In this document: one piece after another, positions 49,095-57,212 of the stretch
How the letters are laid out: each line of letters starts with the position of its first letter
Numbering within the stretch: the first letter of the stretch is position 1
NCBI RefSeq assembly: GCF_014204815.1
Contig: NZ_JACHMC010000001.1
Location: 1-64,000 of the forward strand
DNA: 64,000 bases
Origin: Micrococcus flavus
GTDB taxonomy: Bacteria; Actinomycetota; Actinomycetes; Actinomycetales; Micrococcaceae
Direction of reading: 5' to 3'
Made by a program: the position numbers and the translations under genes
The notes under the pieces: generated by a model
Databases searched by the model: none
Seen by the model: only the letters and a program-made list of their open reading frames with translations
What the model was told of the DNA's origin: nothing

Positions 49095-49964
49095 ATGTCC
49101 TCCGAGCAGCCCTCCGCCCCGTCCGACGCCGCCCCCGAGACCCGCGACGGCGACGCCCCCGCCGGCGTCATCACCGACCCCAAGGACGCCCGCCTGGCCA
49201 AGGTGCGCGAGCTGCTCAAGGGCAGGAACAAGGGCTCGCGGGCCATCATCATCGACGACGAGGAACCCCTCGCCGAGGCCCTGCGCCACGGCGTCACCGT
49301 GTTCACCGTGTTCCACGGGGAGGACACGCAGCTGCCGGCGTCCGTGACGGAGCTGCTGCCCGCGGATGCCGACGTGCAGGTGGTCTCCACGCACGCCGCC
49401 AAGGAGCTGTTCGGCGTCGAGCGGCGCTCGCGGATCTTCGCGCTGGCCCGCCGCCCCAAGCCGCTGACGGTGCCGGAGCTGTTGGAGGGCCCCGGGGACG
49501 TCGCCGTGCTGGACGGCGTGAAGCTCATGGGCAACATCGGCGCCGTCACCCGCTCGGCGAAGGCCCTGGGCTTCGCGGGGCTGATCCTCGTGGACTCGGA
49601 CCTCGCTTCCGTGACGGACCGCCGCCTCGTGCGGGCCTCGCGCGGCATGGTCTTCGCCCTGCCGCTGGCGCTCGCCACGGCCGACGACGTCGTCGCCCAC
49701 CTGGGCGAGGTCGGCGTCCCCCTGGTCTCGCTGGACCCGGAGGCGAGGGAGCCGCTGTCCGGGATCGCGGGGATCCAGGGGCGCATCGCCCTGCTGCTGG
49801 GCTCGGAGAAGCGGGGCGCGTCCTCGCGGCTCGAGCAGGCGGCGGAGCGCTCGGTGCGGATCGACATCCACCCGGACGTGGAGTCCCTCAACGTCTCCGT
49901 CTCCGCCGCGCTGGCCATGTACGAGCGCCGCGGGGCCAACCCGCTGCCGGCCGCCCGGGGCTGA
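49095..49964 (+). CDS. TrmH/SpoU-family rRNA 2'-O-methyltransferase, TsnR-like
   Basis: A 289-aa SPOUT methyltransferase. The N-terminal region (about 28-130; KVRELLKGRNKGSRAIIIDDEEPLAEAL) resembles the RNA-binding domain of thiostrepton-resistance methyltransferases. The knot domain has motif 1 GNIGAVTRSAKALGFAGLILVD, motif 2 LLLGSEKRGASS and motif 3 DIHPDVESLNVSVSAALAMYE. Relatives methylate A1067 of 23S rRNA and give resistance to thiopeptides, but housekeeping TrmH homologues have the same folds, so resistance is only a possibility. It stands alone. Confidence 0.85.
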   Translation: MSSEQPSAPSDAAPETRDGDAPAGVITDPKDARLAKVRELLKGRNKGSRAIIIDDEEPLAEALRHGVTVFTVFHGEDTQLPASVTELLPADADVQVVSTHAAKELFGVERRSRIFALARRPKPLTVPELLEGPGDVAVLDGVKLMGNIGAVTRSAKALGFAGLILVDSDLASVTDRRLVRASRGMVFALPLALATADDVVAHLGEVGVPLVSLDPEAREPLSGIAGIQGRIALLLGSEKRGASSRLEQAAERSVRIDIHPDVESLNVSVSAALAMYERRGANPLPAARG

Positions 49965-49968
49965 GCGC

Positions 49969-50835
49969 TCAGCCCTCGAGCGCGCCTGCGAACGCCACGA
50001 TCAGGCTGTAGAGCGCCTCGCCGGCCCGGCTCGCCCCGTCCGGCCGGGGCGCGGGGTGGACCCGCCAGGTGAGGGGCGTTCCGGGGGTGTGGACGGCGTC
50101 GGCGAGGGTCCAGGCCTGGTCGGTGCTCCCGTCCACCACCAGGAACTCCGTGGTCCCCGTGTCCACGTGATGGGCCACATGCAGCTCCGTGTGCCACGGG
50201 TCCTCGGCGCCGGGCCCCTGCCACGTGGCGGCCAGGCGCTCGACCTCCCCGCCGGGCTCCCGCGTGCGGTGGGCGTGCCACAGCCGGGCCTCCAGCGGAA
50301 GCTCTGGCGCGGCGTCGAGGGCGATCGTCCAGGCCCCGCCGAGGGCCCGGTGCGCCTGCGTGGGCGGCTCGCCCGGGGGAAGGCCTCCGAGCCGGCCGTC
50401 CGGCGCCCCCACGCCGTCCCATCCCGCGGTCCGCGTCACCCGGGCCCGCGGGGACGGATCGCTTGGGCTGATCACCTCGGCCGGGGGCGCGGGCGCGGCG
50501 AGTCCCTCCACGACGCCGGTCAGGATCCGGCCCGCGTCCGAGCGTTCCGGCGCGCGCAGCCAGACGGGGGCGCCGCGGTCGTCGGGAAGGAGGGCGAGGC
50601 CGGCGGACGTCTCCTCGCCGAAGAGGCCGGTGCGCACGAGCTCCACCTCGAGGCCCTCGATGGGGCCTCCCGCTCGGCGGGTGTGCAGGGCGAGTCCGCG
50701 CGTGTTCGCGTGCTCCTCGATGGTGAGGCGCCCGGGGCTTCCCACCGGGCCCCTCTCCACCCGGACCACGACGACGGCCCCGTCACCGGTGCGGACGCGG
50801 AGACTGGTCCCTGCGTGGTGCTGGCGACCGGCCAT
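49969..50835 (-). CDS. Protein of unknown function
   Basis: A 288-aa soluble protein without signal or membrane segment, mostly beta by eye. The N-terminus (SLRVRTGDGAVVVVRVERG) suggests a small barrel, the middle is Pro/Arg-rich, and the C-terminal part holds short strands (EFLVVDGSTDQAWTLADAV). ATG 50835 is chosen over 50895 because GGGGAGG lies just upstream. Convergent with the methyltransferase and divergent from the ABC exporter pair. No family recognised. Confidence 0.6.
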   Translation of the reverse strand: MAGRQHHAGTSLRVRTGDGAVVVVRVERGPVGSPGRLTIEEHANTRGLALHTRRAGGPIEGLEVELVRTGLFGEETSAGLALLPDDRGAPVWLRAPERSDAGRILTGVVEGLAAPAPPAEVISPSDPSPRARVTRTAGWDGVGAPDGRLGGLPPGEPPTQAHRALGGAWTIALDAAPELPLEARLWHAHRTREPGGEVERLAATWQGPGAEDPWHTELHVAHHVDTGTTEFLVVDGSTDQAWTLADAVHTPGTPLTWRVHPAPRPDGASRAGEALYSLIVAFAGALEG

Positions 50836-51027
50836 CGCCTCCCCTTCCGCCGTACAGGTGACCGCCGTATCGGTCGCGCGTGAATGTTCGGCCACTGTAA
50901 ACCGAGCCGGGCGGCGCTGCCGTCGTCCCTGTGGGGAGGCTTACGCTGTCCGGAGGGTCGTGGAGAATCGTCCTCGACGGGCCGTGACTCCACGGACGCC
51001 CTGCCTCGACACCTCGTTGGGAGCCCC

Positions 51028-52785
51028 ATGCTCTGGACCCTGCTGCGCCGGTACGGCCGGCCCTATCGCACCGCGGTGCTGGCCGTCGTCGTGCTGCAGC
51101 TGATCAGCACGCTGGCCATGCTGTACCTGCCCAGCCTCAACGCCCGCATCATCGACGAGGGCGTGGCCCGCGGCGACACCGCCCGCATCTGGGACATCGG
51201 CCTCGTGATGCTCGGCGTCGCGCTGGTGCAGGTGGTCGCCGCGATCGCCGCCGTGTGGTTCGGGGCGAAGGCCGCGATGGGCGTGGGCCGGGACCTGCGC
51301 CGCGCCGTCTACACCCGCGTGGACGCGTTCTCCGCGGAGGAGCTCGGCCGCTTCGGCGCCGCGACCCTCATCACGCGCGGCACCAACGACGTCAACCAGG
51401 TCCAGATGCTCACCCTCATGGCCCTGAACTTCATGGTGGCCGTGCCGATCATGGCGGTCGGCGGCATCATCATGGCCATCCGCGAGGACCCGGGCCTGTC
51501 CTGGCTGGTGTGGGTCTCCGTGCCGGTGCTGCTGGTGATCGTGGCGTGGATCGTCGCTCGTCTCATGCCGCTGTTCCAGCGGATGCAGGACAACATCGAC
51601 GACGTCAACGGCGTGCTGCGCGAGCAGATCCAGGGCATCCGCGTGGTCCGCGCGTTCGTGCGCGAACGCCACGAGACGCGCCGGTTCACGGACGCCAACG
51701 CCGCCCTGACGGAGACCTCCGTGCGGATCGGCCGGCTGTTCGTGCTGCTTGGCCCGGTCATCACGATGATCCTCCACCTCGCCACCGCTGCCGTCCTGTG
51801 GTTCGGCGGCGAGCGTGTGGACGCGGGGCTCGTGCAGGTCGGCGCGCTCACCGCGTTCATGCAGTACCTACTGCAGATCCTCATGGCCGTCATGATGGGC
51901 ACCTTCATGATGATGATGCTCCCGCGCGCCGTGGTCTCCGCCGGCCGCATCGGCGAGGTCCTGGACACCGTGCCCACCCTCGCCGAGCCCGCGCACCCCG
52001 TGGAGCCAGCGCAGCGGCGCGGGGAGGTCGAGTTCCGGGACGTCACCTTCGCCTACCCCGGCGCCGAGGCGCCGGTGCTGGACGGCGTCAGCTTCACCGT
52101 GGCCCCCGGCACCACGACGGCGATCATCGGCTCCACCGGCGCCGGCAAGTCCACGCTGGTGAACCTCATCCCGCGCCTCTACGACGCCACGGACGGGCAG
52201 GTGCTGCTCGACGGGGTGCCGGTGACGCAACTGGCGCGGGCGGAGCTGACCCGCGCTGTAGCGCTCGTCCCGCAGAAGCCGTTCCTGTTCTCCGGGACGG
52301 TGGCGGAGAACATGCGCTTCGGCGCGCCGCACGCCACCGAGGAGCAGATCTGGGCCGCCCTCGAGACGGCGCAGGCCGCAGACTTCGTCAGGGATAGGAC
52401 CACAGGCGAAGGGGAGGCGGCGGCCCACGGGCTGGAGTCCCGCCTGTCCCAGGGCGGCACGGACGTCTCCGGTGGCCAGCGGCAGCGGCTGTCCATCGCG
52501 CGTGCGCTCGTGGCAGCGCCGCGGATCCTGGTGTTCGACGACTCGTTCTCCGCCCTGGACGTGACCACGGACGCTCGCCTGCGGGGGGCTCTGGACGCGC
52601 GGGCCGCGGGCATCACCCGCATCGTCGTCGCCCAGCGGGTGGCCACCATCACCGAGGCGGATCAGATCGTGGTGCTGGACGAAGGCCGGGTGGTCGGCCG
52701 CGGCACCCACGCCGAGCTGCTGGCCGGCAACGAGACCTACCGGCAGATCGTGGACTCCCAGGTGCGCGAGGAGGAGCCGGCATGA
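51028..52785 (+). CDS. Heterodimeric ABC exporter, subunit with degenerate site
   Basis: A 585-aa half-transporter: six helices (about 15-305), then an ATPase domain with Walker A GSTGAGKST (about 369), Q-loop VPQKPFLFSGTVAENMRF, signature VSGGQRQRLS and Walker B ILVFDDSFSALD. The residue after the Walker B Asp is Asp instead of Glu, the mark of the inactive site in heterodimeric exporters. The H-loop His is also replaced (IVVAQRVAT). Its stop overlaps the next gene's ATG by four bases. Confidence 0.92.
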   Translation: MLWTLLRRYGRPYRTAVLAVVVLQLISTLAMLYLPSLNARIIDEGVARGDTARIWDIGLVMLGVALVQVVAAIAAVWFGAKAAMGVGRDLRRAVYTRVDAFSAEELGRFGAATLITRGTNDVNQVQMLTLMALNFMVAVPIMAVGGIIMAIREDPGLSWLVWVSVPVLLVIVAWIVARLMPLFQRMQDNIDDVNGVLREQIQGIRVVRAFVRERHETRRFTDANAALTETSVRIGRLFVLLGPVITMILHLATAAVLWFGGERVDAGLVQVGALTAFMQYLLQILMAVMMGTFMMMMLPRAVVSAGRIGEVLDTVPTLAEPAHPVEPAQRRGEVEFRDVTFAYPGAEAPVLDGVSFTVAPGTTTAIIGSTGAGKSTLVNLIPRLYDATDGQVLLDGVPVTQLARAELTRAVALVPQKPFLFSGTVAENMRFGAPHATEEQIWAALETAQAADFVRDRTTGEGEAAAHGLESRLSQGGTDVSGGQRQRLSIARALVAAPRILVFDDSFSALDVTTDARLRGALDARAAGITRIVVAQRVATITEADQIVVLDEGRVVGRGTHAELLAGNETYRQIVDSQVREEEPA

Positions 52786-54872
52786 GCGAGCAGCTGACGG
52801 ACGCCGAGCTCGCCGAGCTCCAGGAGGCCGGCGTCACGGACGAGTGGGGCGGCGGACCGGGCCGGAAGGCCAAGGCGTTCTGGCCCTCGGCCCGGCGGCT
52901 GCTGGGCCTGTTCCGGGCCGAGCGCACGGGCCTGGTGGTGGTCGCGCTGATGGTGCTGGTCGCCGTCGTGTTCAACGTGTGGGCCCCGCACGTCCTGGGA
53001 CGGGCGATGGACGTGATCTTCGGCGGCCTCGTCTCCCGGGAGATGCCCGCGGGGATGAGCCGCGAGCAGGTGATCGAGGGCCTGCGAGCCCAGGGTGAGG
53101 GCCAGGCCGCGGACATGCTGTCCGGCATGGCGTTCACGCCGGGGCAGGGGATCGACTTCGGCGAGCTGGGGCGGCTGATCCTGATCGTCCTGGCCATGTA
53201 TGTGGTGGCGCAGACGTTCATGTGGCTGCAGGGGCGCGTGCTGAACGACCTGGTGATGCGGATCGTGTTCCGGCTGCGCCAGGACATCGAGGCGAAGGTC
53301 AACCGGCTGCCGCTGAGCTACTTCGACACCCGCCAGCGCGGCGACCTGCTCTCCCGCACCACCAATGACGTGGACAACGTCCAGCAGGCCCTGCAGCAGG
53401 CGTTCGCCACCCTCGTGTACTCGGTGCTGACCATCCTCGGCATCGTCGGGATGATGGTCTGGCTGTCCTGGCAGCTCGCCCTGATCGCGCTGATCGCACT
53501 GCCGGTGGCGGGCGTCGTCGTCGGCGTGGTGGGCAAGAAGTCCCAGGCGCTGTTCACCGCGCAGTGGCGGGAGACCGGCCGGCTCAACGGGCACATCGAG
53601 GAGTCCTTCACCGGGCACGAGCTGGTGACCGTGTTCGGGCGGCAGGCGGACATGGCCGAGCGCTTCGACGAGCGCAACGAGGCCATGTACGAGGCCGCGT
53701 TCAAGGCGCAGTTCTACTCCGGGATGATCATGCCGATCATGCAGTGGGTGAACTGGCTGGGATACGTGGGGATCGCCGTGGTGGGCGGGCTGCGGGTGGC
53801 CAACGGCCAGATGACCCTGGGCGCGGTGACCGCGTTCATCCAGTACTCGCGCGAGTTCAACCAGCCGTTGGGTCAGGTGGCCGGCATGGCCAACATGCTG
53901 ATCTCCGGCGTGGCCTCGGCCGAGCGCATCTTCGAGCTCCTCGACGAGCCGGAGGAGACCCCCGACGGCACCCCCGCCGGCACCCCCGCCCGCACTTCCG
54001 TTCGGGAAACGGCGCCCTCCAAGAGCACTTTCGTCCGGGAAACGGCGCCCTCCGCCGCCCCCGGGCCCGACGGCGTCGCCCATCTCCCGCGCCCGCTGCG
54101 CGGTCGCGTGGAGTTCGAGCACGTGCGCTTCTCCTACACGCCGGAGAAGCCGCTCATCACGGACCTGAACCTCGTGGCGGAGCCGGGGCAGACGGTCGCG
54201 ATCGTCGGGCCGACCGGTGCCGGCAAGACCACCCTGGTCAACCTGATCATGCGGTTCTACGAGGTGGACGGCGGGCGGATCCTGCTGGACGGCGTGGACA
54301 CCCGCACGGTCAGCCGCGGCGAGCTGCGCGCCGCCACCGGCATGGTGCTCCAGGACGCGGTGCTGTTCGGCGGGACCATCCGGGAGAACATCCGCTACGG
54401 CCGACTCGACGCCACGGACGAGGAGGTCGTCGCGGCGGCGAAGGCCACCTACGTGGACCGTTTCGTGCACACCCTGCCCGACGGCTACGACACCGTGATC
54501 GAGCAGGACGCCGCCAACGTGTCCGCGGGCGAGCGGCAGCTCATCACCATCGCCCGTGCGTTCCTGGCCCAGCCCTCGCTCCTGATCCTGGACGAGGCCA
54601 CCTCCTCCGTGGACACCCGCACCGAGGTGCTGGTCCAGGGCGCGATGGCGGCGCTGCGCTCGGACCGCACGAGCTTCGTGATCGCCCACCGCCTCAGCAC
54701 CATCCGCGACGCCGACGTGATCCTCGTGATGGAGCACGGCGACATCGTGGAGCAGGGCAACCACGCCGAGCTCCTCGCGGCCAGGGGCGCCTACCACCGG
54801 CTCTACATGAGCCAGTTCAAGGGCGGGGAGGACGACGGCGGCGGTGCGGCCTCGGGAGAAGACGCCCGGTGA
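52782..54872 (+). CDS. Heterodimeric ABC exporter, catalytic subunit
   Basis: A 696-aa partner of the previous gene. A soluble N-terminal stretch (about 1-35) and six helices with a long first outer loop precede the ATPase domain, which has Walker A GPTGAGKTT (about 475), Walker B LLILDEATSSVD with Glu, and H-loop IAHRLST. Its signature is VSAGERQ rather than LSGGQ, which pairs with the partner's degenerate Walker B and leaves one working site per dimer. The linker before the ATPase (about 385-435) carries an 11-residue tandem repeat (VRETAPS units). Substrate: probably drugs or lipids. Confidence 0.92.
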   Translation: MSEQLTDAELAELQEAGVTDEWGGGPGRKAKAFWPSARRLLGLFRAERTGLVVVALMVLVAVVFNVWAPHVLGRAMDVIFGGLVSREMPAGMSREQVIEGLRAQGEGQAADMLSGMAFTPGQGIDFGELGRLILIVLAMYVVAQTFMWLQGRVLNDLVMRIVFRLRQDIEAKVNRLPLSYFDTRQRGDLLSRTTNDVDNVQQALQQAFATLVYSVLTILGIVGMMVWLSWQLALIALIALPVAGVVVGVVGKKSQALFTAQWRETGRLNGHIEESFTGHELVTVFGRQADMAERFDERNEAMYEAAFKAQFYSGMIMPIMQWVNWLGYVGIAVVGGLRVANGQMTLGAVTAFIQYSREFNQPLGQVAGMANMLISGVASAERIFELLDEPEETPDGTPAGTPARTSVRETAPSKSTFVRETAPSAAPGPDGVAHLPRPLRGRVEFEHVRFSYTPEKPLITDLNLVAEPGQTVAIVGPTGAGKTTLVNLIMRFYEVDGGRILLDGVDTRTVSRGELRAATGMVLQDAVLFGGTIRENIRYGRLDATDEEVVAAAKATYVDRFVHTLPDGYDTVIEQDAANVSAGERQLITIARAFLAQPSLLILDEATSSVDTRTEVLVQGAMAALRSDRTSFVIAHRLSTIRDADVILVMEHGDIVEQGNHAELLAARGAYHRLYMSQFKGGEDDGGGAASGEDAR
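53992..54053 (+). repeat. In-frame tandem repeat in the ABC exporter linker
   Basis: Two 29-base copies (53992-54020 and 54025-54053) differ at two positions and have a 33-base period, so they add 11 residues without a frameshift. Both contain CGGGAAACGGCGCCCTCC. The surrounding protein linker is Pro/Thr-rich and would tolerate it. Confidence 0.8.
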
Positions 54873-54953
54873 TGACTGCAGCGAGCGTGAAGGGACTCGG
54901 GACGGCCTGACGAGGCCAGGAGAATCCCTTGCTGTGGGGGGTAGCGTCTACTA

Positions 54954-54969
54954 TGTGACGTAGCTCATA
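54954..54969. promoter_or_regulatory. CRP-like operator in front of the decayed cassette copy
   Basis: TGTGACGTAGCTCATA matches TGTGA-N6-TCACA at 9 of 10 positions. It corresponds to the perfect site at 56829-56844, and the two leaders remain alike down to GAGGAGGA and the ATG. Confidence 0.55.
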
Positions 54970-54997
54970 TCGGGTTGGAATCCTGAGGAGGATCGTC

Positions 54998-55318
54998 ATG
55001 GGACCGAGGGCTTCTGGTCATGAGCGGGCCTGACATCACAGGGAGACGTGGCCGGGGTCTGGCAGTCGGGCTTGCGCTCACTGTCGATCTCGCCGCGTGC
55101 GGGGATGAAGGCGGATCCGCAGGACAGGACGTCGCTGACTGCGCAGGCGCGACAGCGCCGGAGGAATGGAGTCCATCTCGGTGGACGCCGCCAGTCGCGA
55201 TTCAACCGGTCCTGACGGCGGAGGCCGAGAAGGAAGCGGCCTACCGCTCCGCTCTCGAACGGCGGGCCCAGACGCTCCGCATCACGGATCCTCCTCGCGT
55301 GCAGCGGAGAGTGAAGCG
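54998..55318 (+). pseudogene. 5' remnant of a secreted-peptide/lipoprotein module
   Basis: After GAGGAGGA, ATG 54998 opens only an 11-codon frame (MGPRASGHERA-stop) where the intact copy has the peptide gene. From ATG 55020 a lipoprotein N-terminus follows (lipobox VDLAAC), then EEWSPSRWTPPVAIQPVLTA and ERRAQTLRITDPPRV. These parallel the intact lipoprotein's DPETWTPTEKIERRMTE and ARNAAFLGISNPPAV. The frame is cut by an IS3 element at 55319. Its 3' end reappears at 56601-56675; about 130 codons between are missing. Confidence 0.75.
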
Positions 55319-55359
55319 CCCTGGGTTTCGTTCCGATCCCAACGAAGGAGAATCGGAAC

Positions 55360-55674
55360 ATGCCCAAGAAGTTCAGCCCCGAGCTGCGTGAGCGCGCGGT
55401 CAGGATGGTCCTGGAACGCCAAGCCACGCAAGGAGGGCCCCGTTCGCATTCCATCCGGGCGGTAGCCCCGCAGCTCGATGTCAGCGAAGAGACCTTGCGG
55501 ATGTGGTGCCAACGCCACGGCCACGAAATAGTTCAGGCACCCGTCTCAGAGACCCCTGCGGAGGAGATCCGCAGGCTCAAACGCGAGCTGGCCGAGGCGC
55601 GGCGCGCGAACGAGATCCTCAAGGCCGCCTCGGCTTTTTTCGCAGCGGAGCTCGACCGCCCCACGACGAGATGA
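55360..55674 (+). CDS. IS3-family transposase OrfA
   Basis: A 104-aa protein with an HTH (FSPELRERAVRMVLERQ ... VAPQLDVSEETLRMWCQRHG) and a coiled-coil (PAEEIRRLKRELAEARRANEILKAASAFFAAELDR). A run of six T (55635-55640) near the end is a possible programmed -1 slippage site that would fuse it to OrfB, and its stop overlaps the OrfB ATG (ATGA at 55671-55674). GAAGGAGAA precedes ATG 55360. Intact, but its partner is not. Confidence 0.88.
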   Translation: MPKKFSPELRERAVRMVLERQATQGGPRSHSIRAVAPQLDVSEETLRMWCQRHGHEIVQAPVSETPAEEIRRLKRELAEARRANEILKAASAFFAAELDRPTTR

Positions 55675-56580
55675 TCGCGTTCATCGACGAACACCGCGAT
55701 CAGTTCGGGGTCGAGGCCATCTGCCGCACCCTTCGTGCGACGGAATGTGGGTTCATCACCTCGACGTGAGCTACCGCGCCGCGAAGACACGACCGGCCTC
55801 CGCGCGGGCCCTGCGAGACGTTCTGCTGCTCGAGGAACTCCGCCGGATTCACATGGAGAACTACAGCGTTTACGGCGTCCGCAAGATGCACCATGCGATG
55901 GCCCGCGCCGGGTGGGAGATCGGCCGGGACCAGGTCGCCCGTCTCATGCGTACCGCCGGCCTGCAGGGAATCCGCCGTGGCCGCAAGCCGATCACGACCC
56001 GCCCTGCAGGAGAGACAGACGCCCGCCCTGATCTCGTGGAACGTTGCTTCACCGCCGAGCGGCCGAACCAGCTGTGGGTCGCTGACATCACCTACGTCAG
56101 GATCCTGGGCGGGTTCTGCTACGTCGCGTTCATCACCGACGTCTACTCCCGGCGCATCGTGGGATGGGCTGTCTCGGGCAGCCTTCACACCGTGGGGCTG
56201 CCGCTGCTGGCCTTGGAGCGCGCGCTGCTGAGCACTGGCGCCAGCCGTGGCCGCCAGGGCCTGGTGCACCACTCGGATCGCGGTAGTCAGCTTGGCCTGC
56301 TCGGATGCGCTCATCACCGCCGGGGTGAGCGCCTCAGTGGGCACCGTGGGCGACTCTTACGACAACGCCCTGGCTTAAGAGCGTGAACGGGCTCTACAAG
56401 GCCGAGCTCATCCACGCCAAGCGGATCTGGGAGTCCGTCGAGGCGGTCGAGCTGGCCACCATGGGGTGGGTGCACTGGTGGAACACCACCCGCCTCCACG
56501 AGGCCCTGGACTACCTCACCCCCGCGGAGGTCGAGGCGGCCTACACTCACGACCAGGACTCAGCGCCCGTTGCGTCTTGA
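55671..56580 (+). pseudogene. IS3-family transposase OrfB, multiply frameshifted
   Basis: OrfB starts MIAFIDEHRDQFGVEAICRTL and breaks near 55766, where the frame shifts to SYRAAKTRPASARALRD. It continues through HTH_21 and the rve core (LWVADITYVRILGGF, HHSDRGSQ), then shifts again near 56285. There GGTAGTCAGCTTGG looks like a short deletion between GTCAG repeats. A TAA interrupts near 56366 where ALAESVNGLYKAEL is expected, and the rest resumes at 56383. At least three lesions mean no transposase is made. Confidence 0.88.
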
Positions 56581-56600
56581 CCTCGGAACGAAACCCAGGG

Positions 56601-56675
56601 CACTTCAACGCCGAGATCATGGAGGCCTGCCCCGAGGTGCCCTCTGACTCCGTCCTCTACGGGTTCGACGGATGA
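56601..56675 (+). pseudogene. 3' remnant of the decayed lipoprotein gene
   Basis: Directly after the IS3 right end the frame reads NAEIMEACPEVPSDSVLYGFDG-stop. It mirrors the end of the intact lipoprotein (ARSAEVSEACPVQPPDSMLFGYSE). It is the tail of the gene whose head lies at 55020-55318. Confidence 0.8.
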
Positions 56676-56800
56676 ACCGCCCCGTCCGCTGGGCCACCTC
56701 ACCCCGCGCCCTTTGTTACGAGCGCGCGGCGGAACGGCCGTGCCGGGGCGCATTCCGGTGCAAGGTCAAACGTGGGTGTGTGAAGCATCTGAGAAAACTC

Positions 56801-56844
56801 TTGACGCTGAGCGGGCCACGCCATAGCGTGTGACGCACCTCACA
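56801..56844 (+). promoter_or_regulatory. Promoter and perfect CRP-type operator of the peptide cassette
   Basis: TTGACG (56801-56806) and TAGCGT (56824-56829) have a 17-bp spacer. TGTGACGCACCTCACA (56829-56844) is a perfect TGTGA-N6-TCACA site that begins at the last base of the -10 box, a place where binding would block initiation. The remaining gap (56676-56800) is visibly richer in A/T than its surroundings and shows no gene. Confidence 0.65.
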
Positions 56845-56872
56845 AGGGGCTTTAGATCGGAGGAGGAACATC

Positions 56873-57199
56873 ATGGGTGTGAAGCAGTGGGCCAGCAGGG
56901 TAGGCGCTGGCGTGGCTGTCGCTGGATTGCTGGCGGTCTCTGGAGCGGCGCCAGCGCAAGCGTTGTCAGAGACTGGCAGGAAGGACTGCAGTGCCGGAGG
57001 CGGGTATGTCGGCCTGCAGGTGGAGCAGCAGCGGTATACGGACACGATGTATTACAACGTCGGCGGAAAGACCACCAAGAAGCCTGGGCTATACAAATAT
57101 GGATGGGATTCCGGACTCCGCATGACGCAGACCTGGACGGGGTCATCGACCTCGCTTCTGCTGTCGGGCACCTACGGCTACTGCTATTACCCCTACTGA
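56873..57199 (+). CDS. Small secreted protein, candidate exported peptide of the ABC cassette
   Basis: A 108-aa protein with a clear signal peptide (about 1-30, cleavage near APAQA-LS), leaving about 78 residues. The mature part is rich in Gly, Tyr and Thr (GGGYVGLQVEQQRYTD, YYNVGGKTTKK, GTYGYCYYPY) and has exactly two cysteines, Cys39 and Cys104, well placed for one disulfide joining its ends. It looks like a small beta-rich secreted protein. Size and operon recall lactococcin-972-type bacteriocins, but I see no convincing motif match. GGAGGAGG precedes ATG 56873. Its base composition is less GC-biased than its neighbours, suggesting transfer. Confidence 0.7.
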   Translation: MGVKQWASRVGAGVAVAGLLAVSGAAPAQALSETGRKDCSAGGGYVGLQVEQQRYTDTMYYNVGGKTTKKPGLYKYGWDSGLRMTQTWTGSSTSLLLSGTYGYCYYPY

Positions 57200-57212
57200 G
57201 GTTGAGCCCAAG

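Larger units (their letters stand above)
55322..56598 (+). mobile_element. IS3-family element with 18-bp inverted repeats, decayed
   Basis: CCCTGGGTTTCGTTCCGA at 55319-55336 and its exact complement at 56583-56600 bound an element of about 1,277 bp (TG...CA ends at 55322 and 56598). No target duplication is seen outside the ends. Together with the loss of the middle of the target gene, this suggests a deletion at or after insertion. It contains OrfA and a broken OrfB. Confidence 0.88.

Noticed and set aside
53992-54053. Start of a CRISPR array or minisatellite
   Set aside because: Only two units, in frame inside a coding linker, with a 4-base spacer.
56873-57199. Direct assignment as a lactococcin-972 bacteriocin
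   Set aside because: Size, signal peptide and operon type are similar, but I cannot see the family's motif, and the two terminal cysteines do not fit it.
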